Shown here: piece by piece, positions 10,935-22,558 of the stretch
Numbering within the stretch: position 1 is the first letter of the stretch
Layout of the letters: every line of letters begins with the position of its first letter
From: Lineolata rhizophorae
Lineage: Eukaryota > Ascomycota > Dothideomycetes > Lineolatales > Lineolataceae
Reading direction: 5' to 3'
NCBI GenBank assembly: GCA_010093515.1
Contig: MU001685.1
Location: 537,851-601,850 of the forward strand
Length of the DNA stretch: 64,000 nucleotides
Translations under genes and position numbers: made by a program
Notes under the pieces: model-generated
What the model saw: the letters and a program-made list of their open reading frames with translations, nothing else
Told to the model about the DNA's origin: nothing
Databases searched by the model: none

Positions 10935-11937
10935 CTAGCAAGTGAAGGTATCAGGTCCGGGGATCTCGTAACTGCTAAACTGGCCCCAAAGGTTGAACTT
11001 CACGCCCGGGTCGCTCCCGGAGTAGATGCCGGGGATACTGTACGTCTGCGGCGCGGCTGAGCCGCCGTTCGTGACGTGGATCTGCGCGCACTCCATATCT
11101 GCGGGCGGACGAGCGAAGCCGAAATCGTCAGAAGACAAAGTTCGAGTCGAGCAACAGCGACAGGAACACCGGCCGCAAACACAGCAAAGGAAAAAAAAAA
11201 AAAAATAAAATAAAAGCAGGTCAGAGCCAACTTACAAAACTGCGCGCCGGGATAATTGCTCGCGGCGTGCAGCGCGATCAGCTCCCCTCGCAACAAGTAA
11301 TCCCCTTCCTCGATGCACTCCGGGATCTTGACCGTGACCTTGCCCTCATTGTCGATGAGCTTGTCGACGGCCCAGACGCCGCTGTCGTAGCCGTCCTCGT
11401 AGATCTTGAACCAGCCGCTCTGGGGCGCCGAGCCGGTCGCGTCCGCCACCTTGGCCATGTACACCATGACGGGCCCGTGGTGCGACTCGTCGATGATCAT
11501 GCCCGTCTGGAAGTCCGTGTCCAGCGTGTGCGCCCACTGCAGCGTGAAGTCGGCGCCGGCCGGCACGTCGAGCACCGCGTCCGACACCATCACGATGTCG
11601 TTGGGCGGGCCGTTGCACGTCATGGAGGAGCTAGTCACGTCTTGGATGGGCTGCCGGTTTTGCGAGACCGCGTTTCGGTTAGCCATCTTCCTTTCCTCTT
11701 TTTACGCTCTGGCCTCATCTCTTGGCATGGATGTGTTTGTTGACTGCTCGTAGTAGAGTCGCGCCAAAGGGAATTCCGGGTGGCAGAGATTCATCGGGAA
11801 ATACATACGCCATCGTACGTCGGCAGCCGCATGTACTTGTACCGCTCCTCCATGGCCCCGTTCACACCAACCCGCTGAAAGATCGTGTGCGCGGATGCCG
11901 CACCGGCAAAGAGGAGGGCAAAAGCGTTGGTCTTCAT
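10935..11937 (-). CDS. AA9 lytic polysaccharide monooxygenase
   Basis: AA9 enzymes are secreted copper monooxygenases that cleave cellulose and related beta-glucans oxidatively. Exons on the minus strand: 11937-11809, 11650-11236 and 11098-10935, giving 235 residues. The signal peptide is MKTNAFALLFAGAASA, and cleavage exposes His-17 (HTIFQ) as the N-terminal copper ligand. The second ligand lies in DESHHGPVMVYMAK (His near 101). The second-sphere residues keep the family spacing in [21 protein letters not shown]: His, then Gln nine residues on, then the axial Tyr two further on. The last Tyr is rebuilt across intron 2. The mature chain of about 219 residues is a catalytic domain only; no linker or CBM1 follows. 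All features expected of an active enzyme are present. Substrate and regioselectivity cannot be read from the sequence. Confidence 0.95.
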
Positions 11938-13328
11938 CGTGCACGTGATATGCATACGACAGTTTGTGTTGACGATGGTATCACGGGATTTCAAGCAGCG
12001 CTTGAAATGACGACCTCGAAGGACAAACCACACCCTTTTTGAATTGAACGAACTCCTTCTACGACGAGAAACGAAGGGAGGCCCCTAGTGGGCTATACTT
12101 CTATATATCTAGCTCCCAAGGAATTCGAGGTACGTAGTCTCCGGATCCAAGCCGCCATTCCAAGTGGTCAGTTTTGCTCTACTCGCACATATACAAGCCT
12201 TGGTCTCTTGGGAGAGCCGCGTTTCCCTTCTAGGGGACCGCAACAGCTTGCTCCGTCTCCAAAGCGGGTATGGTCCTCCACAACGGCCTTCGACACGGGG
12301 CTGCTAGGTCCGGTCTGCTTTCCGCACCTGGGCGGCTGGATTGCAAAAGCAAGGGGGCCTAACCCAGCGTGACGGCCCGTCGGGGAGACAGGAAGCTCTA
12401 GGTCAATGGCATTGAAACGCGGTGGCGTTGGGCTGGACAGGTGGGTGCCATGTGTATAAAAGTCTTTAATTGCGGGGAAACCCCAGGTAGTGGGCGGGAA
12501 ATATATCTCTGTACCCCGGATTGGACAATCTGGGAAGTTGCCGACGGTAGTGAACCTATCGACCTATCGCATTGGAGCGAAAGGTTGGCGGTTTATTGCA
12601 TTTGCGGGGATTGACAGGCACCTTGTGATGTGCCAAGGCCGATGCGTTTAAACAGCCGAGGCCGGATGCTGGTCCGGAGGGCGAGGTGCCGACATTTACA
12701 TATATTAAGCCGCGTGAAGTGAAGTCGTCACATGATGGATTTCGTTGGCAGAGGATTTATTCGCTCTGCTAGAAGGAAAACAGAAGGTGCGTTCGGAAAA
12801 CTGAGCGTTAGACGCGCGTGCTCTCACTACACTACACACATTGAACGCAAGGACACCTTATGCGGATGGTACAGTATCGACGCCCTGGAATTGTCAAGTG
12901 CCAAACTTTCTAGCTAGGTCTATTATGCTTGGAAGACGTCACGCTTGCATGAATGTTAGAGGAATGTCTATTCTGTCCGTAGTGTATCTCTGACGAGACT
13001 TCCAGAGGCGCTGCCCAGTAATGAGATTCTCCTACTCTAAGGATTAACATTTAACGGTCGGCGAGTCAAATATTTGTGAAGAATAAGCATGGTTATACAT
13101 TTAAAACTTGGCAGATCCTAAAGGGCAGACGTGAGGTGAAAGTACGGCACAACATGAAAAAGAATTTAGAATAGTACTTTGGCTACGTATGCTAATATTT
13201 AGATGAAGCCGGGGGTTTTCAAACTATGAACATCGTTTATATATTTTTACGTATCTCCGTTTGATTTCGCTTCCGCCAAAGACAGAATTCGGAAAGAGAG
13301 ACAATTACCTATGCTTGTAAGCTTAAAC
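11938..13328. other. Intergenic region upstream of the AA9 gene
   Basis: No gene seen. The part near 11938-12130 is the presumed AA9 promoter (minus-strand transcription). From about 12700 to 13330 the sequence is AT-rich relative to the window, with no open frame of note. Confidence 0.5.
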
Positions 13329-13919
13329 TCATTTCGCGTTGTTTATAGCCGCCGAGTCCTAAAAAGTCGTGTTAATCCTAATTTCCACAACAATACTAAT
13401 TTAGAATGGACCTCTTACCAAGTACACCTGGTAATAATCCATCTTGACAGTTTGGTCCACCTTCGTCAGATGCGCTCTTGCGGCCCAATCAACAAACGCC
13501 TTCCGCCCGTCTTTCAGACCGTACTCAACGGTGCCATACAGCATCACCTCCTGCGCGTTAGGGCCGAATGGGAAAACCTTGAGAGGCATATGCCGTCGGC
13601 TCGCCACCTTTTCCCACATGCTTTTGCGCAGTGCGAGAATCTCTTGAAGCGCATCAGCATCTTCGGTCGCCTCCCACGCTGGACGTACGGTGCCTCGGCA
13701 GGTCCAGAAGCTCAACGTTGGCACAGCAATAATCAACATACCAGAAGTTCCTTCTACTTTCTTTGAGCCCATGATGAGTGTCGCATCTGGCGTGAAGAAA
13801 GTCGTGTACTTGTCGTGCGCATCCGGTGTATCGGAAATTGCGTAGAAGTCTTCGAAGAAGCGCTTGTACGATGGGTCAATTGGAATCTCAGGATGGTATG
13901 CCGACGTGTAGGGCGTCAT
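13329..13919 (-). CDS. Small NTF2/SnoaL-like fold protein
   Basis: A 155-residue protein whose pattern fits fungal SnoaL/NTF2-like proteins, small cone-shaped folds used as enzymes or binding proteins; no substrate is inferable. Exons: 13919-13742, 13678-13419 and 13358-13329. The first ATG in frame is at 13919; the upstream in-frame codon is TTG. The N-terminal helix FEDFYAISDTPDAHDKY and the strand FTPDATLIMGSKKVEG are typical, as are the later strands (PLKVFPFGPNAQEVMLYGTV and KMDYYQVYL). Intron 1 (63 nt, GTATGT to CAG) is a multiple of three and stop-free, so it could be read through; I remove it because the encoded stretch breaks the family pattern. The last exon adds only DSAAINNAK, which matches the usual fungal ending of YQVYLD-S/T-AA. 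No related genes lie beside it. Confidence 0.75.
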
Positions 13920-14584
13920 GGTAGCTCCAAGCAACAGTCGAATAAGTCAATGAATAGTCAATGTTGTTGAGAAGTGGCACCGTTAGTTGGTCTTCTAATG
14001 AATGCACGCTTTGAATAACAGAGATGGTCGGATGAGCCGACGTGTGGAGAATCGATGAATCAGCCGCCGCAATAGGACCACTATGCCTCGGCTTTCTTGC
14101 TTCGTAGCAACTGCTGAACTTTTGTGGTTCTACACACGCAGCGTCTTTACTTTACACCTAACCTTAAAGTGTTTGTTGATAGGATTCTTCTGGCGTGAAC
14201 TTCTAAGCTGAGGCAGTTCCCAGGTTCAACTGATCCGCCAAGACAAACAAATCTCACCACGTTTGGACATGTGCCTTGTACTATGCTAGTTTTATCGGGG
14301 AGCCTAGTAGAATGCACGAGAAACTACCTATAGGCAGGCAGAAATGAGCCGGGGCTTTAACTGCGATGTAAAGGTGTCCACTGTCGAATGGATCGCCACA
14401 TGAAGGTTGTGGCTGTGCCAAGAGCGCCACGCCCACGACGGAAAGACGTCACTAGCTGAAGCCTCAAAGCCGGCACAAACACCAGTCGTCGACACCCGTC
14501 CAGATCAATTCCGCTCCCCTAGAGCCTTCAAAGCGCCTGCAGCTCTTGAATTCCCGCCTCTTATACCTCGTGCAACGTTCCGCC
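13920..14584. other. Divergent promoter region
   Basis: This separates the NTF2-like gene (minus) from the FIT gene (plus) and presumably contains both promoters. No open frame with support and no clear motif. Confidence 0.5.
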
Positions 14585-15661
14585 ATGGCCGCGCGCCGAA
14601 AACCACCTTCCTCCTCACCGAACGGTTCCATCTCATCCTCCGCCGACAAACCTGACGCAACACCCACGACAGCAACAACGACAGCCCTCCCACAACGCCA
14701 AATGCCGTCCCATCCCTTCCTGCCAACCCCCCTCGAAGCCGCCATCCTCTCCATCTACCCGCTGACCCTCCTCCTCGGCTCCCTCTTCGGCGCCTTCTCG
14801 TCCACCACGCGCGGCGCGCCCTACGACCCCGCCGCGCAGTCGTTCCACCCGCCCGAGCTCGCGCCCTCGTACTTCGCGCGCAAGCGCAACGTCTTCAACA
14901 CGTACTTCGTCAAGGTGGGCTGGCTGTGGACGACGGGCGCGCTGCTCGCCTTCGCCGCCGCCGCCGCCGCCGCGCCGCGCCGAGCCCGCCGCGGACCCCG
15001 GCCCGGCTCCCGGCTCGCCGCCCGCTACGCCGCCGCCACCGCCCTCTGGTACCTCGTCACGCAGTGGTGCTTCGGCGCCCCGCTCATCGACCGCTCCTTC
15101 TTGCTCACCGGCGGCAAGTGCGAGATCCCCGCCTCCGCGCCGTCGTCGGCCGCCGCCGGCGCGGCCGACGGGTCCGTCGCCGTCCTCTCGGCGCTTGAGT
15201 GCCGCCTCTCCGGCGGCGTCTGGCGCGGCGGCCACGACATATCCGGGCACGTCTTCCTGCTGGTGCTCGGTTCGGCGCTGTTGGCGTTCGAGATCTTGCC
15301 CGTGGCGCTGCCTAGCGTGAGAGGCTTGCGCGAGGAGCGGTTGGTGCGATGGGAGAACGGGCGGGTCGGAGTTGTTGGCGGCGAGAGCGCGGAGGATAAT
15401 CGGGACGAAACGGACAGGGAACGCAGCGAGGAACGAAGGCCCGAGGATACAAGCCAGGGAGGGCTTGGGCTAGGCACTAAGGTCGCGCTGGGCGTGGCAG
15501 CGCTCATGGGCTGGATGTTGCTCATGACGGCGATATATTTCCACACCTGGGTCGAGAAGCTAACAGGTCTGCTGGTCGCTTTCATGGGCATTTGGCTGGT
15601 ATATTTCTTACCTAGGGGAGTGCCGGCTGTACGATTCGTGCTAGGTATGCCGGCGGTATAG
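14585..15661 (+). CDS. FIT family (Scs3/FIT2-like) ER membrane protein
   Basis: FIT proteins sit in the ER membrane, act on acyl-CoA and phospholipids, and are needed for lipid-droplet budding and normal ER lipid balance. A single exon encodes 358 residues. The ATG at 14585 sits in GCCATGG context and is preferred over upstream in-frame codons. Family signatures are clear: RKRNVFNTYFVKVGWLWTT, LWYLVTQWCFGAPLIDRSF, a Gly-rich segment ending CRLSGGVWRGGHDISGHVFLL near residue 215, and YFHTWVEKLTG near 318. The last two contain the histidines considered catalytic in this family. About six hydrophobic segments are visible. An Ala/Arg-rich cytosolic or luminal loop (about 125-150) and an acidic-basic linker (about 265-295) are insertions relative to short animal members. 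Confidence 0.93.
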   Translation: MAARRKPPSSSPNGSISSSADKPDATPTTATTTALPQRQMPSHPFLPTPLEAAILSIYPLTLLLGSLFGAFSSTTRGAPYDPAAQSFHPPELAPSYFARKRNVFNTYFVKVGWLWTTGALLAFAAAAAAAPRRARRGPRPGSRLAARYAAATALWYLVTQWCFGAPLIDRSFLLTGGKCEIPASAPSSAAAGAADGSVAVLSALECRLSGGVWRGGHDISGHVFLLVLGSALLAFEILPVALPSVRGLREERLVRWENGRVGVVGGESAEDNRDETDRERSEERRPEDTSQGGLGLGTKVALGVAALMGWMLLMTAIYFHTWVEKLTGLLVAFMGIWLVYFLPRGVPAVRFVLGMPAV

Positions 15662-16193
15662 GGATTGATTGGGAAAGAAGTAGGAATGCTGTATATGGCG
15701 TTGTAGCAGGAGCAAAACTCAGGGCAGGCGTGTTCTTGGTGGATTGTTTGTACATTGTATAGACGAGCATAATTCTACTCCACGTAGCTTATTACAACTC
15801 ATTGATTGCGGAACTAGCATGGCTGCCGTTAGGCATTGGGTCGTTGAAGTTGCGCCGTTGTCTTGAATAGAAGAAAAAGGAACTTTAACAGGCTTATCAA
15901 AACAGCACTCTCCGAGATTGATCGAAGAATAAGCCAGCTGGTAAAGAGAGAAAAGGTACGCAAGGATAGCCCCTGTACAAATATTAAAGCAACGCCTATG
16001 CTCAACCGCGTGGTACGCCCAAAGGGAAGAAAAAGAAAAAGACAAATTCGCATCCGCTGTTTGTCTGCGGACGTCCGGACCGCGAAACATCTTCCGTCCC
16101 ACGAGGTGAACCATCAACGACACACGACTTCATAATACACTATCCGCCGCTACGCACTACAGCACTACTACCAGTTCAACCTATTCTCCCATT
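15662..16193. other. Region between two convergent genes
   Basis: Contains the 3' UTRs of the FIT gene (plus) and the Rab gene (minus). Overlapping open frames on both strands near 15830-16130 have no recognisable domain. No gene seen. Confidence 0.5.
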
Positions 16194-17241
16194 TCAGCAA
16201 GCACATCCTTCCTTTGCGCCCATGTCTCCCGCCCTTCCGGTCAAGTTGACCCTATCGCCCTCTTGTCCTCTGCCAGCACCGAGGCTCGTCTGCCCTCCGA
16301 CGCCACCGCGCGAGCCCTTAAGGCTCGTCTCAGGGATCGCGTTTGCGATAGCGGTGAACACAGCAGCCACGTTGGCCCCGGTCTTGGCGCTCGTCTCGAA
16401 GAAGAGCAAGCCCTCCTCATCCGCGTACGCCTTGGCCGTCCGCATGGGCACCTTGCGCGCGTCCGCGGCCGCATCGTCGCCGTCCGCGCCGTCGTCCGAA
16501 TCAGCACCGCTGGGAGGCGCAGAAGCGTCTTCGCCGTCCGCCGGGACGCCCGCGCCGTCGGCATCAGCGGGCGCGTCCGTATCCGTAGGCCCGGAGGGCG
16601 GCGCCGCCGGAGGCTCAGCGCCCTCCTCGTCGGTGCCGGACGACGGATTGGCGAGGTCAGCCTTGTTGCCGACCAAGGCGATCACGATGCCGGGCGAAGC
16701 TTGGCGCTGGAGCTCAGCGACCCAGTGCTGGGCCTTTGTGAGGGAGGACGCCTTGGTAATGTCGTAGACGACGAGGGCGGCCTGGGCGTTGCGGTAGTAC
16801 ATGGGCGCCAGGCTGGCGAAGCGTTCCTGGCCCGCCGTGTCCCAGATCTCGAACTTGATAGTCCGGGTCGGGAGGGTGCATTTCTGAGTGAGGAACGCAG
16901 CTGGGAAAGCTTGGTTAGAAAGGCTGCTGTTCATGAAAGGGATTAGGGTAGTTGGAAGAGACATGTGCAAGGTGAAGAGCCCTCTGTGGTATGGTGCACG
17001 TTTCCGAGTCTGACATACCTCCTATTGTTGGTTCCTTATTCTCTTGAAAGTCATTGTTGACAAAGCGCATCACCAGCGAGGACTAAAGGTTACAATACCA
17101 CCCATTAGCCTTCTCCAAAACGTTCTTTCCCGACTAGAGCCTTTGTGACGACCATACCTTTCCCACAGCAGCCTCACCCAGCAGCACGAGCTTGACGCTA
17201 CTGCTGGGCTTCGGCGCAGAGCCAGCACCCGAGTCGGCCAT
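16194..17241 (-). CDS. Rab5-type small GTPase with acidic insertion
   Basis: Rab5/Ypt5 GTPases control early endosome fusion and vacuolar protein sorting. Exons: 17241-17158, 17082-17019 and 16900-16194, giving 284 residues. All G boxes are intact: GEAAVGKSS (G1), PTIGAAF with the switch I Thr (G2), WDTAGQERF (G3), GNKADL near residue 128 (G4) and ETSAKTG (G5). The switch regions read as Rab5 ([30 protein letters not shown]). The C-terminus, GCAC, ends in a Cys-x-Cys motif for double geranylgeranylation. Between G4 and G5, at about residues 133-199, lies an extra stretch of some 65 residues rich in Asp, Ala, Pro and Gly, so the protein is longer than the 205-220 residues usual for Rab5. The insertion is in frame and inside one exon, with no splice signals at its edges. 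Confidence 0.95.
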
Positions 17242-20200
17242 TTGCAATCTGCAGCAACGTGGGCAAGATTGACGCGGTGATCGGGTCGGGATCCGACGGT
17301 GCTGTGGAACTAACTAGGTAGCTCTCAGCAGTAATCGACGAAAATAGCTGGTCCGTTTGCGGCGCTCCGGCAGGTTTGGGAGGCTGGTAAGCGTGCCGTT
17401 CTTGTGTCGAAGCTTGTCACTACGGCGGGAAATAGGAATGACCTCGGTCTGTTGCTGGAGCCCGCCGCAACTTGTATCGGTTGAAGAAGTAGAGGGCGTT
17501 GCCCATGTGGCACGAGCGTAAGGCAGACGGTTTCGGCATCATGTAGGGCCGGAAGACCTAAGTGTGTTGATTGGCCCAAACATCTGGTTACGTCAGTATT
17601 TAGCTCGGTTATGTTCTCTCCAATAAGGAAGTTAGTACATAGCAGCACTTTCTTTATGAATTAGGAGACCAATGCATTTTTATTATAATTTGTAGACTTG
17701 AAATAATTTAAGAATATTCGATCTGTTGCTGTGTTTCCCATTTTGTTCGAAGGTTTGTTCTATGAATAGGTGCCCAGAACAGTCAAGACCAAGGATCCTA
17801 GATATTTCATTGGGTAACTAGGTACCTACATTCAACAATGGCTCCCGTTACACCCGGAGACAGAATACTCTGAAAATCTGAAAAATCTGAAAGCGAAAGT
17901 TTGGCCCTCACCAGCTGACTCTTCACTATCCATGGTAAGTCGAGAAAGGTCTACAATTTGAGTTTCTGCATCACTCAAGACAAAACACTGTATGTTCTAA
18001 TAATACCAGAACCCTCCATCAACATGCGAACAGCATAAAATCCCGATCGTTCATGCGGCATCTCCATTATGCCGTTCTAACTTGGGACAAGCTAGCCTTG
18101 TAAGTTTACGTACGGCGCAATCCTAGGCTTGACTTGCTTGACGTCTTCCTCTCTTGTAGCTCTCAAGCGGCCATGTCATGAAAATCTACTCCGTACAGCT
18201 AAGGTATGCGCATTTGCGCTGCGCACGTGTAGCACGACAGGCAACGTGCGTAGCACTCCCGCAGCCTGCTGCAGTCAGCCACCTGGCGCTTCTTGGTGCT
18301 TCCTGCAGTTGCCCGAGTCAATAATTGCGAATGCGCTTCCATCATGGCTGAGAAATAGTGACCTTGGACCAATGATAAGGATTGAATGTGGATATGTGGA
18401 TATCGGACTGAAGTGAATATATGGCTGATCGCTCCGGATACTCCTCCGGCCAGATGTCCGCGTCGCAATATCATCCCAACGTTTGCCAACAACGGCCAAA
18501 ATGTTGATCAGAAACAGAAGAAAAGAGAAAATAGTGTTCTAGACTCCCGAAGCGTGTCACGCGGCAGGGTTGGATGTTCCTTTGTGCGGGGAAACATCGC
18601 GCGCATGCGGAGAAACCTTAGTACGCTGGTTGCTTTTTTTGTCATAGGCGAATTTCGGCCAACATGAGGACGTGTACTTCGCATTCATGAAACCTACTAC
18701 TTGATTTGGTTTCTCGCCAATGGAATCTAGAAAGTCCTAAAGCTCTAAAATGGCCCGGCCTATCCGGGAAGACACATGAGAAATTCTGGACCTGCACGGA
18801 GTGTTTTACATGCGATAGACTACCAAGCTTCTATGTACTGAAGCGAGATGCACTAGTGGTTGCAATTAAAAGGGGAAATGCCTGAGAAAGAATCTAGTAC
18901 ATTCAACACATCATAGCCGCACCACATTCAATTGCCCCTTCATTTGATCATCCACACCAGCTTCCACGCATAGTATCGCGAACTTCCCACAACGGGTCCA
19001 TAGGCACATGCCTAGTACTCCGGACTTTCCTTGGAGGCTGGCTGAACGGCAGATCCCCAAGCCACAATACAACCCGACACGGGCTCACAGGACAAGCGTT
19101 CGCCGCGCTTCCTTCGTTCCCTGTTCGCCAGCCGAACCGATCCGATGCATCCGTCCTACCGAATGATTAGGATGGGTATTTGCTTCTTATCCCGCCCCCC
19201 ACAATTGCCAAAAAAAAGTTGTGTAGAAACAAGGCACACACACATCGGGACCTCCAGCAGGAAACCAAGACCAACTGAACTACATGCCAAAAACCGGTAC
19301 CTGACAAGCCAGCGTTCCCGTTCCGCCGCATCTCGCAGCACATGCCACGCCGCCAGCCAATCGCTTGGCTTCGGATCAATGCGCGCGAGTCCGCCTGCGG
19401 CAAGGCCACAAGGTTTCGCGTCCGGCGGTCTCCACCTCCTGCCTCCACAAAGGAATCGAAGCTCCACACGGTTCCGAAGAGCGAACAAACCCACCAAAAA
19501 CGCCACCCCCTCTCCGCCAATAAATTCTTCCTCCCGCGTAGCACTCTGCTCCTTACTCCATACGTAGTACATACATACATACAGTGCAGGATCGTTGTCC
19601 TCCTCAGCGATAAGGCTGAGCTGTGTGGCAGGTCAGTGATAACATCCCCGTATCGAGCCGTAACCGACCTAAACTCGGAACTCGGACTTCTTTCAACCCT
19701 TCAATTCTCAGCAGTCTTAGATTAGACACGGAGTTAGCCACGCCTCCCCCGCCGTCAGGGCGCAAGGCGAAGCGAAGCAGGCAGTACATTGTATGTAGTC
19801 ATGTGCGCGCCGCGCGCACCGCATCAGGAACCAACCTGCCCAACCCAACCACGGGCGTCCACACCACCTCCAACACTTTTTCGCCATCCTCGCCGCGGCC
19901 TTGGAACCGGCACCAGGCCCCAGCCGCGTGTCGTAAATTGACCACCTTCCCCCACCGTAAGGAGGTCCAGCCAGCAAAGGCAGCTCGGCTGCTTACGCCA
20001 TGTCCCGTGGATGAGGGTTGCAACAAAGTCAAAACATGTGCTCTGTAGTCGTGGTTGCGCTCGCAAGGCACTGAGGCCTTATCCACACAAACTCACGCTA
20101 AAGCGCCCATGTATGTATGTACCCGCCATGGATGCGGCAAGCAAAGTTAAGCCAGGGGCAGGCAAGCAAAGCAAGCCCGCAGCTCGGCATGGTTCCATGG

Positions 20201-22558
20201 GGAAAAAAAAAAAAAAAAAAAAAAAGGGCCGCGCACACCCAGCCCACTGCTTGCCGCTTCTGCGCGAGCACTTGTGGACGGAGACATGTGGGCGTGCGCG
20301 ATAGGGGCCCGGTTCCAATGCATTCCAGCCAGCCAACAAGAGGAGACATTGTCTTTGTAACAGGCACATGGCACGTTTGTCGGCCAGTCGGTGTGATCGT
20401 CAAGCTGATGCCAATTCGTCACGGCGAAAATTTCCGTGCGGAAGAAGAAATTTTCGATGGGTACCGAGACACGCATTATACAGAAAGGTAAGTTCATAGG
20501 TACCTTTCGAAAGGCTCGGTGCTGGCCTGCACCTCAGGTCCCGCTAGCATCGTCAAACAAAATGCCTAGCGATGTCAGTGGCACCAAAACAGAAAGAGTG
20601 AAAAGTAAAAGCCTCTTATATTTTTTTTTCCCTCTCTTGTGCCTTTGTTGCCCTGTGACCCCAAACACAGCCTGTCAATTCTTTCCATGTGTTGTACCTC
20701 GCGCATCCCAGCAGCCCTGAATGGTTAGAACGGATTGGTGCGGCGCCCAACGCAGGTCGCACCCGCATTACCCACCCATCATCTCAGACCTAGCACCGTA
20801 GCACAAAAAAAGAAAGATACATGCATGGCTGTCATTGCACTGCAGCGGGGATAAAGAAATAAGGAGCCGCCTCCGCTTTCCACCCCAAGGTGGCAGCACA
20901 CGAGGCGCCAAAACCTCGAAAGGAACAAAACAACCCTCGACGGAAACAAGCAAAGTCAATAGGCAACGCCGCCGCATCGTACGAGAAGCAGCAAAAAAAA
21001 AAAAGCTAGAGCTACCTCCCTACCTGTTTCCCATCCCATCCCTCCCCATTGCAGCCCCGAACGGACAGGCCTGGAGAAAGAAAGCTGCCCAGTGGCGGAC
21101 GGCGCTAAGCTGCCCGCGCCGCCGCGTGCCCACCCCCAACTGCCAAAGAGCCAAGTATGCAGGCAATGCGCGCCTCCCATTGGCCGCGAAGCGCCCCAAG
21201 CCAGGACCGACCCAGCCTCGGTCGGCCCACAAGCGCGAGCAGTTCCGCAGCGGCGCAGCCCCGTGCCTGGCGAGCCAAGCCCGTCGCCCGCAGCGCGCCG
21301 ATGGGGCGATCGCCGTGGATGGCCACGCGCGCGAGAGGGCGTGAGAGAGAGGGGGGACAAGCCGGCAAGGCGACCATATCCCGCCTGCTTGGACGCGGAT
21401 CCGTTGCTACAATGTCTTGTGTCTGGGCGGGTCGTGCCTACCTATGCGAGCTGTTTGGACCGCGTGCGGAACGAACAGCGACAAGCCAAAATTTTCGAAC
21501 TCAAATTCTGCTTTGCTTTTTTCCTTCCTCGGCTCTTGTAGCCAGATTCCCCTCGTGCATTTTCATCGGGTTCCTTCAATGCCCATGATGATCTAAATCA
21601 TTCGAATCTTTGATCAGCAATCCTCAGACGGACCTTAGGGCTGAAGCCATTATCTGGCCCGTATTGCGCACAGAGACTGCCCGGCCTGCCCGGCCTATAT
21701 TTGGGAACAAGGTCTGATTTGCCCCCTAAATCCTCTTTTTTTTTGTTGTTGTTGTGCTTGCCTGCCTTGCTTGAACTCGAACCAGCTAGGTTCCCTGTTC
21801 AGCCCGGCATTGTTACCTTGCTGCGCACTTCTTGACCTTTCGGCTGCTCAAACCGCGACAACCCAAGCGCTTGAGAGGGAGCCAAGAGGGGGCGCTGACA
21901 GCAAAAATCGAAGAGAGGGCACCTTCGAAACGCGCGCATTATTTTATTGCGCGCGGGGTTTTAGTTCACGCCGTGTCCAACGGGGAGCAGCAACTCACCA
22001 CTAGCATCCACTGCTTGCCGCGCACACGCACACAACCTAGCCCTAGTCTAGCCCACCACTCACTTGGCTATACTTACTTACCACGTACCACACCACTCTC
22101 CTGCCTGCTACAATAATCCCTTCTCTAGCACATCGCTCCCTTTTTGTTGCCTCTTCGTTTCTTGTCGAATTGAGCCGAGAAAGAGAGACAAGGCGAGAGC
22201 TTGAAAGCGGCCTACTTCAGCTCGCGCTTTCTCCCTTAACCTTTTTTTTTTTTCCTCACTTTCGCCCGCGCACCCCCGCTTGCCGCCCGCCCGCTCCCCG
22301 TGCTCCTAAAATTTCCAACATTCCGGGGCTGGTGAGACGACTCGCGTCAAATCCGCACAGCCTCGTTCCCGATCCCGCAACGAGACCAGCAGAACTTTTG
22401 CCTGCCGCTCCGGAGGCGTGCGCGCAGGCGACATTCACACGCATACCAAAATCTTACACAGACTTTTGTTTCCCTTGCCTCGACACTCTCTCACGCCCGC
22501 TCTCGCTCGTCGGGTCCCGGGCAATTGAGAGAGATCGACCGCGACAAACTCATCGGAC
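17242..22558. other. Long gene-poor region (5.3 kb)
   Basis: No reading frame here looks like a protein gene. The left part, next to the divergent Rab promoter, is AT-richer; the right part (about 20800-22550) is GC-rich and leads into the zinc-finger gene, with C/T-rich sequence and T-runs near 22240 typical of a long 5' leader. A run of 23 A lies at 20203-20225 and produces the Lys/Phe-rich frames around it. The size of the region suggests an extended promoter or noncoding transcript, but no such RNA could be identified. Confidence 0.5.
20203..20225. repeat. Poly(A) homopolymer of 23
   Basis: An uninterrupted run of 23 A (T on the other strand), flanked by GC-rich sequence. No target-site duplication or element body was recognised next to it. 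Confidence 0.98.

Noticed and set aside
20079-20497. Several frames around the A23 run with Lys or Phe homopolymers
   Set aside because: Produced by the homopolymer; no domain and no consistent frame on either side.
21765-21805. B-box-like sequence GGTTCGAG on the minus strand
   Set aside because: The flanking five bases do not pair as a T stem and no cloverleaf can be drawn.
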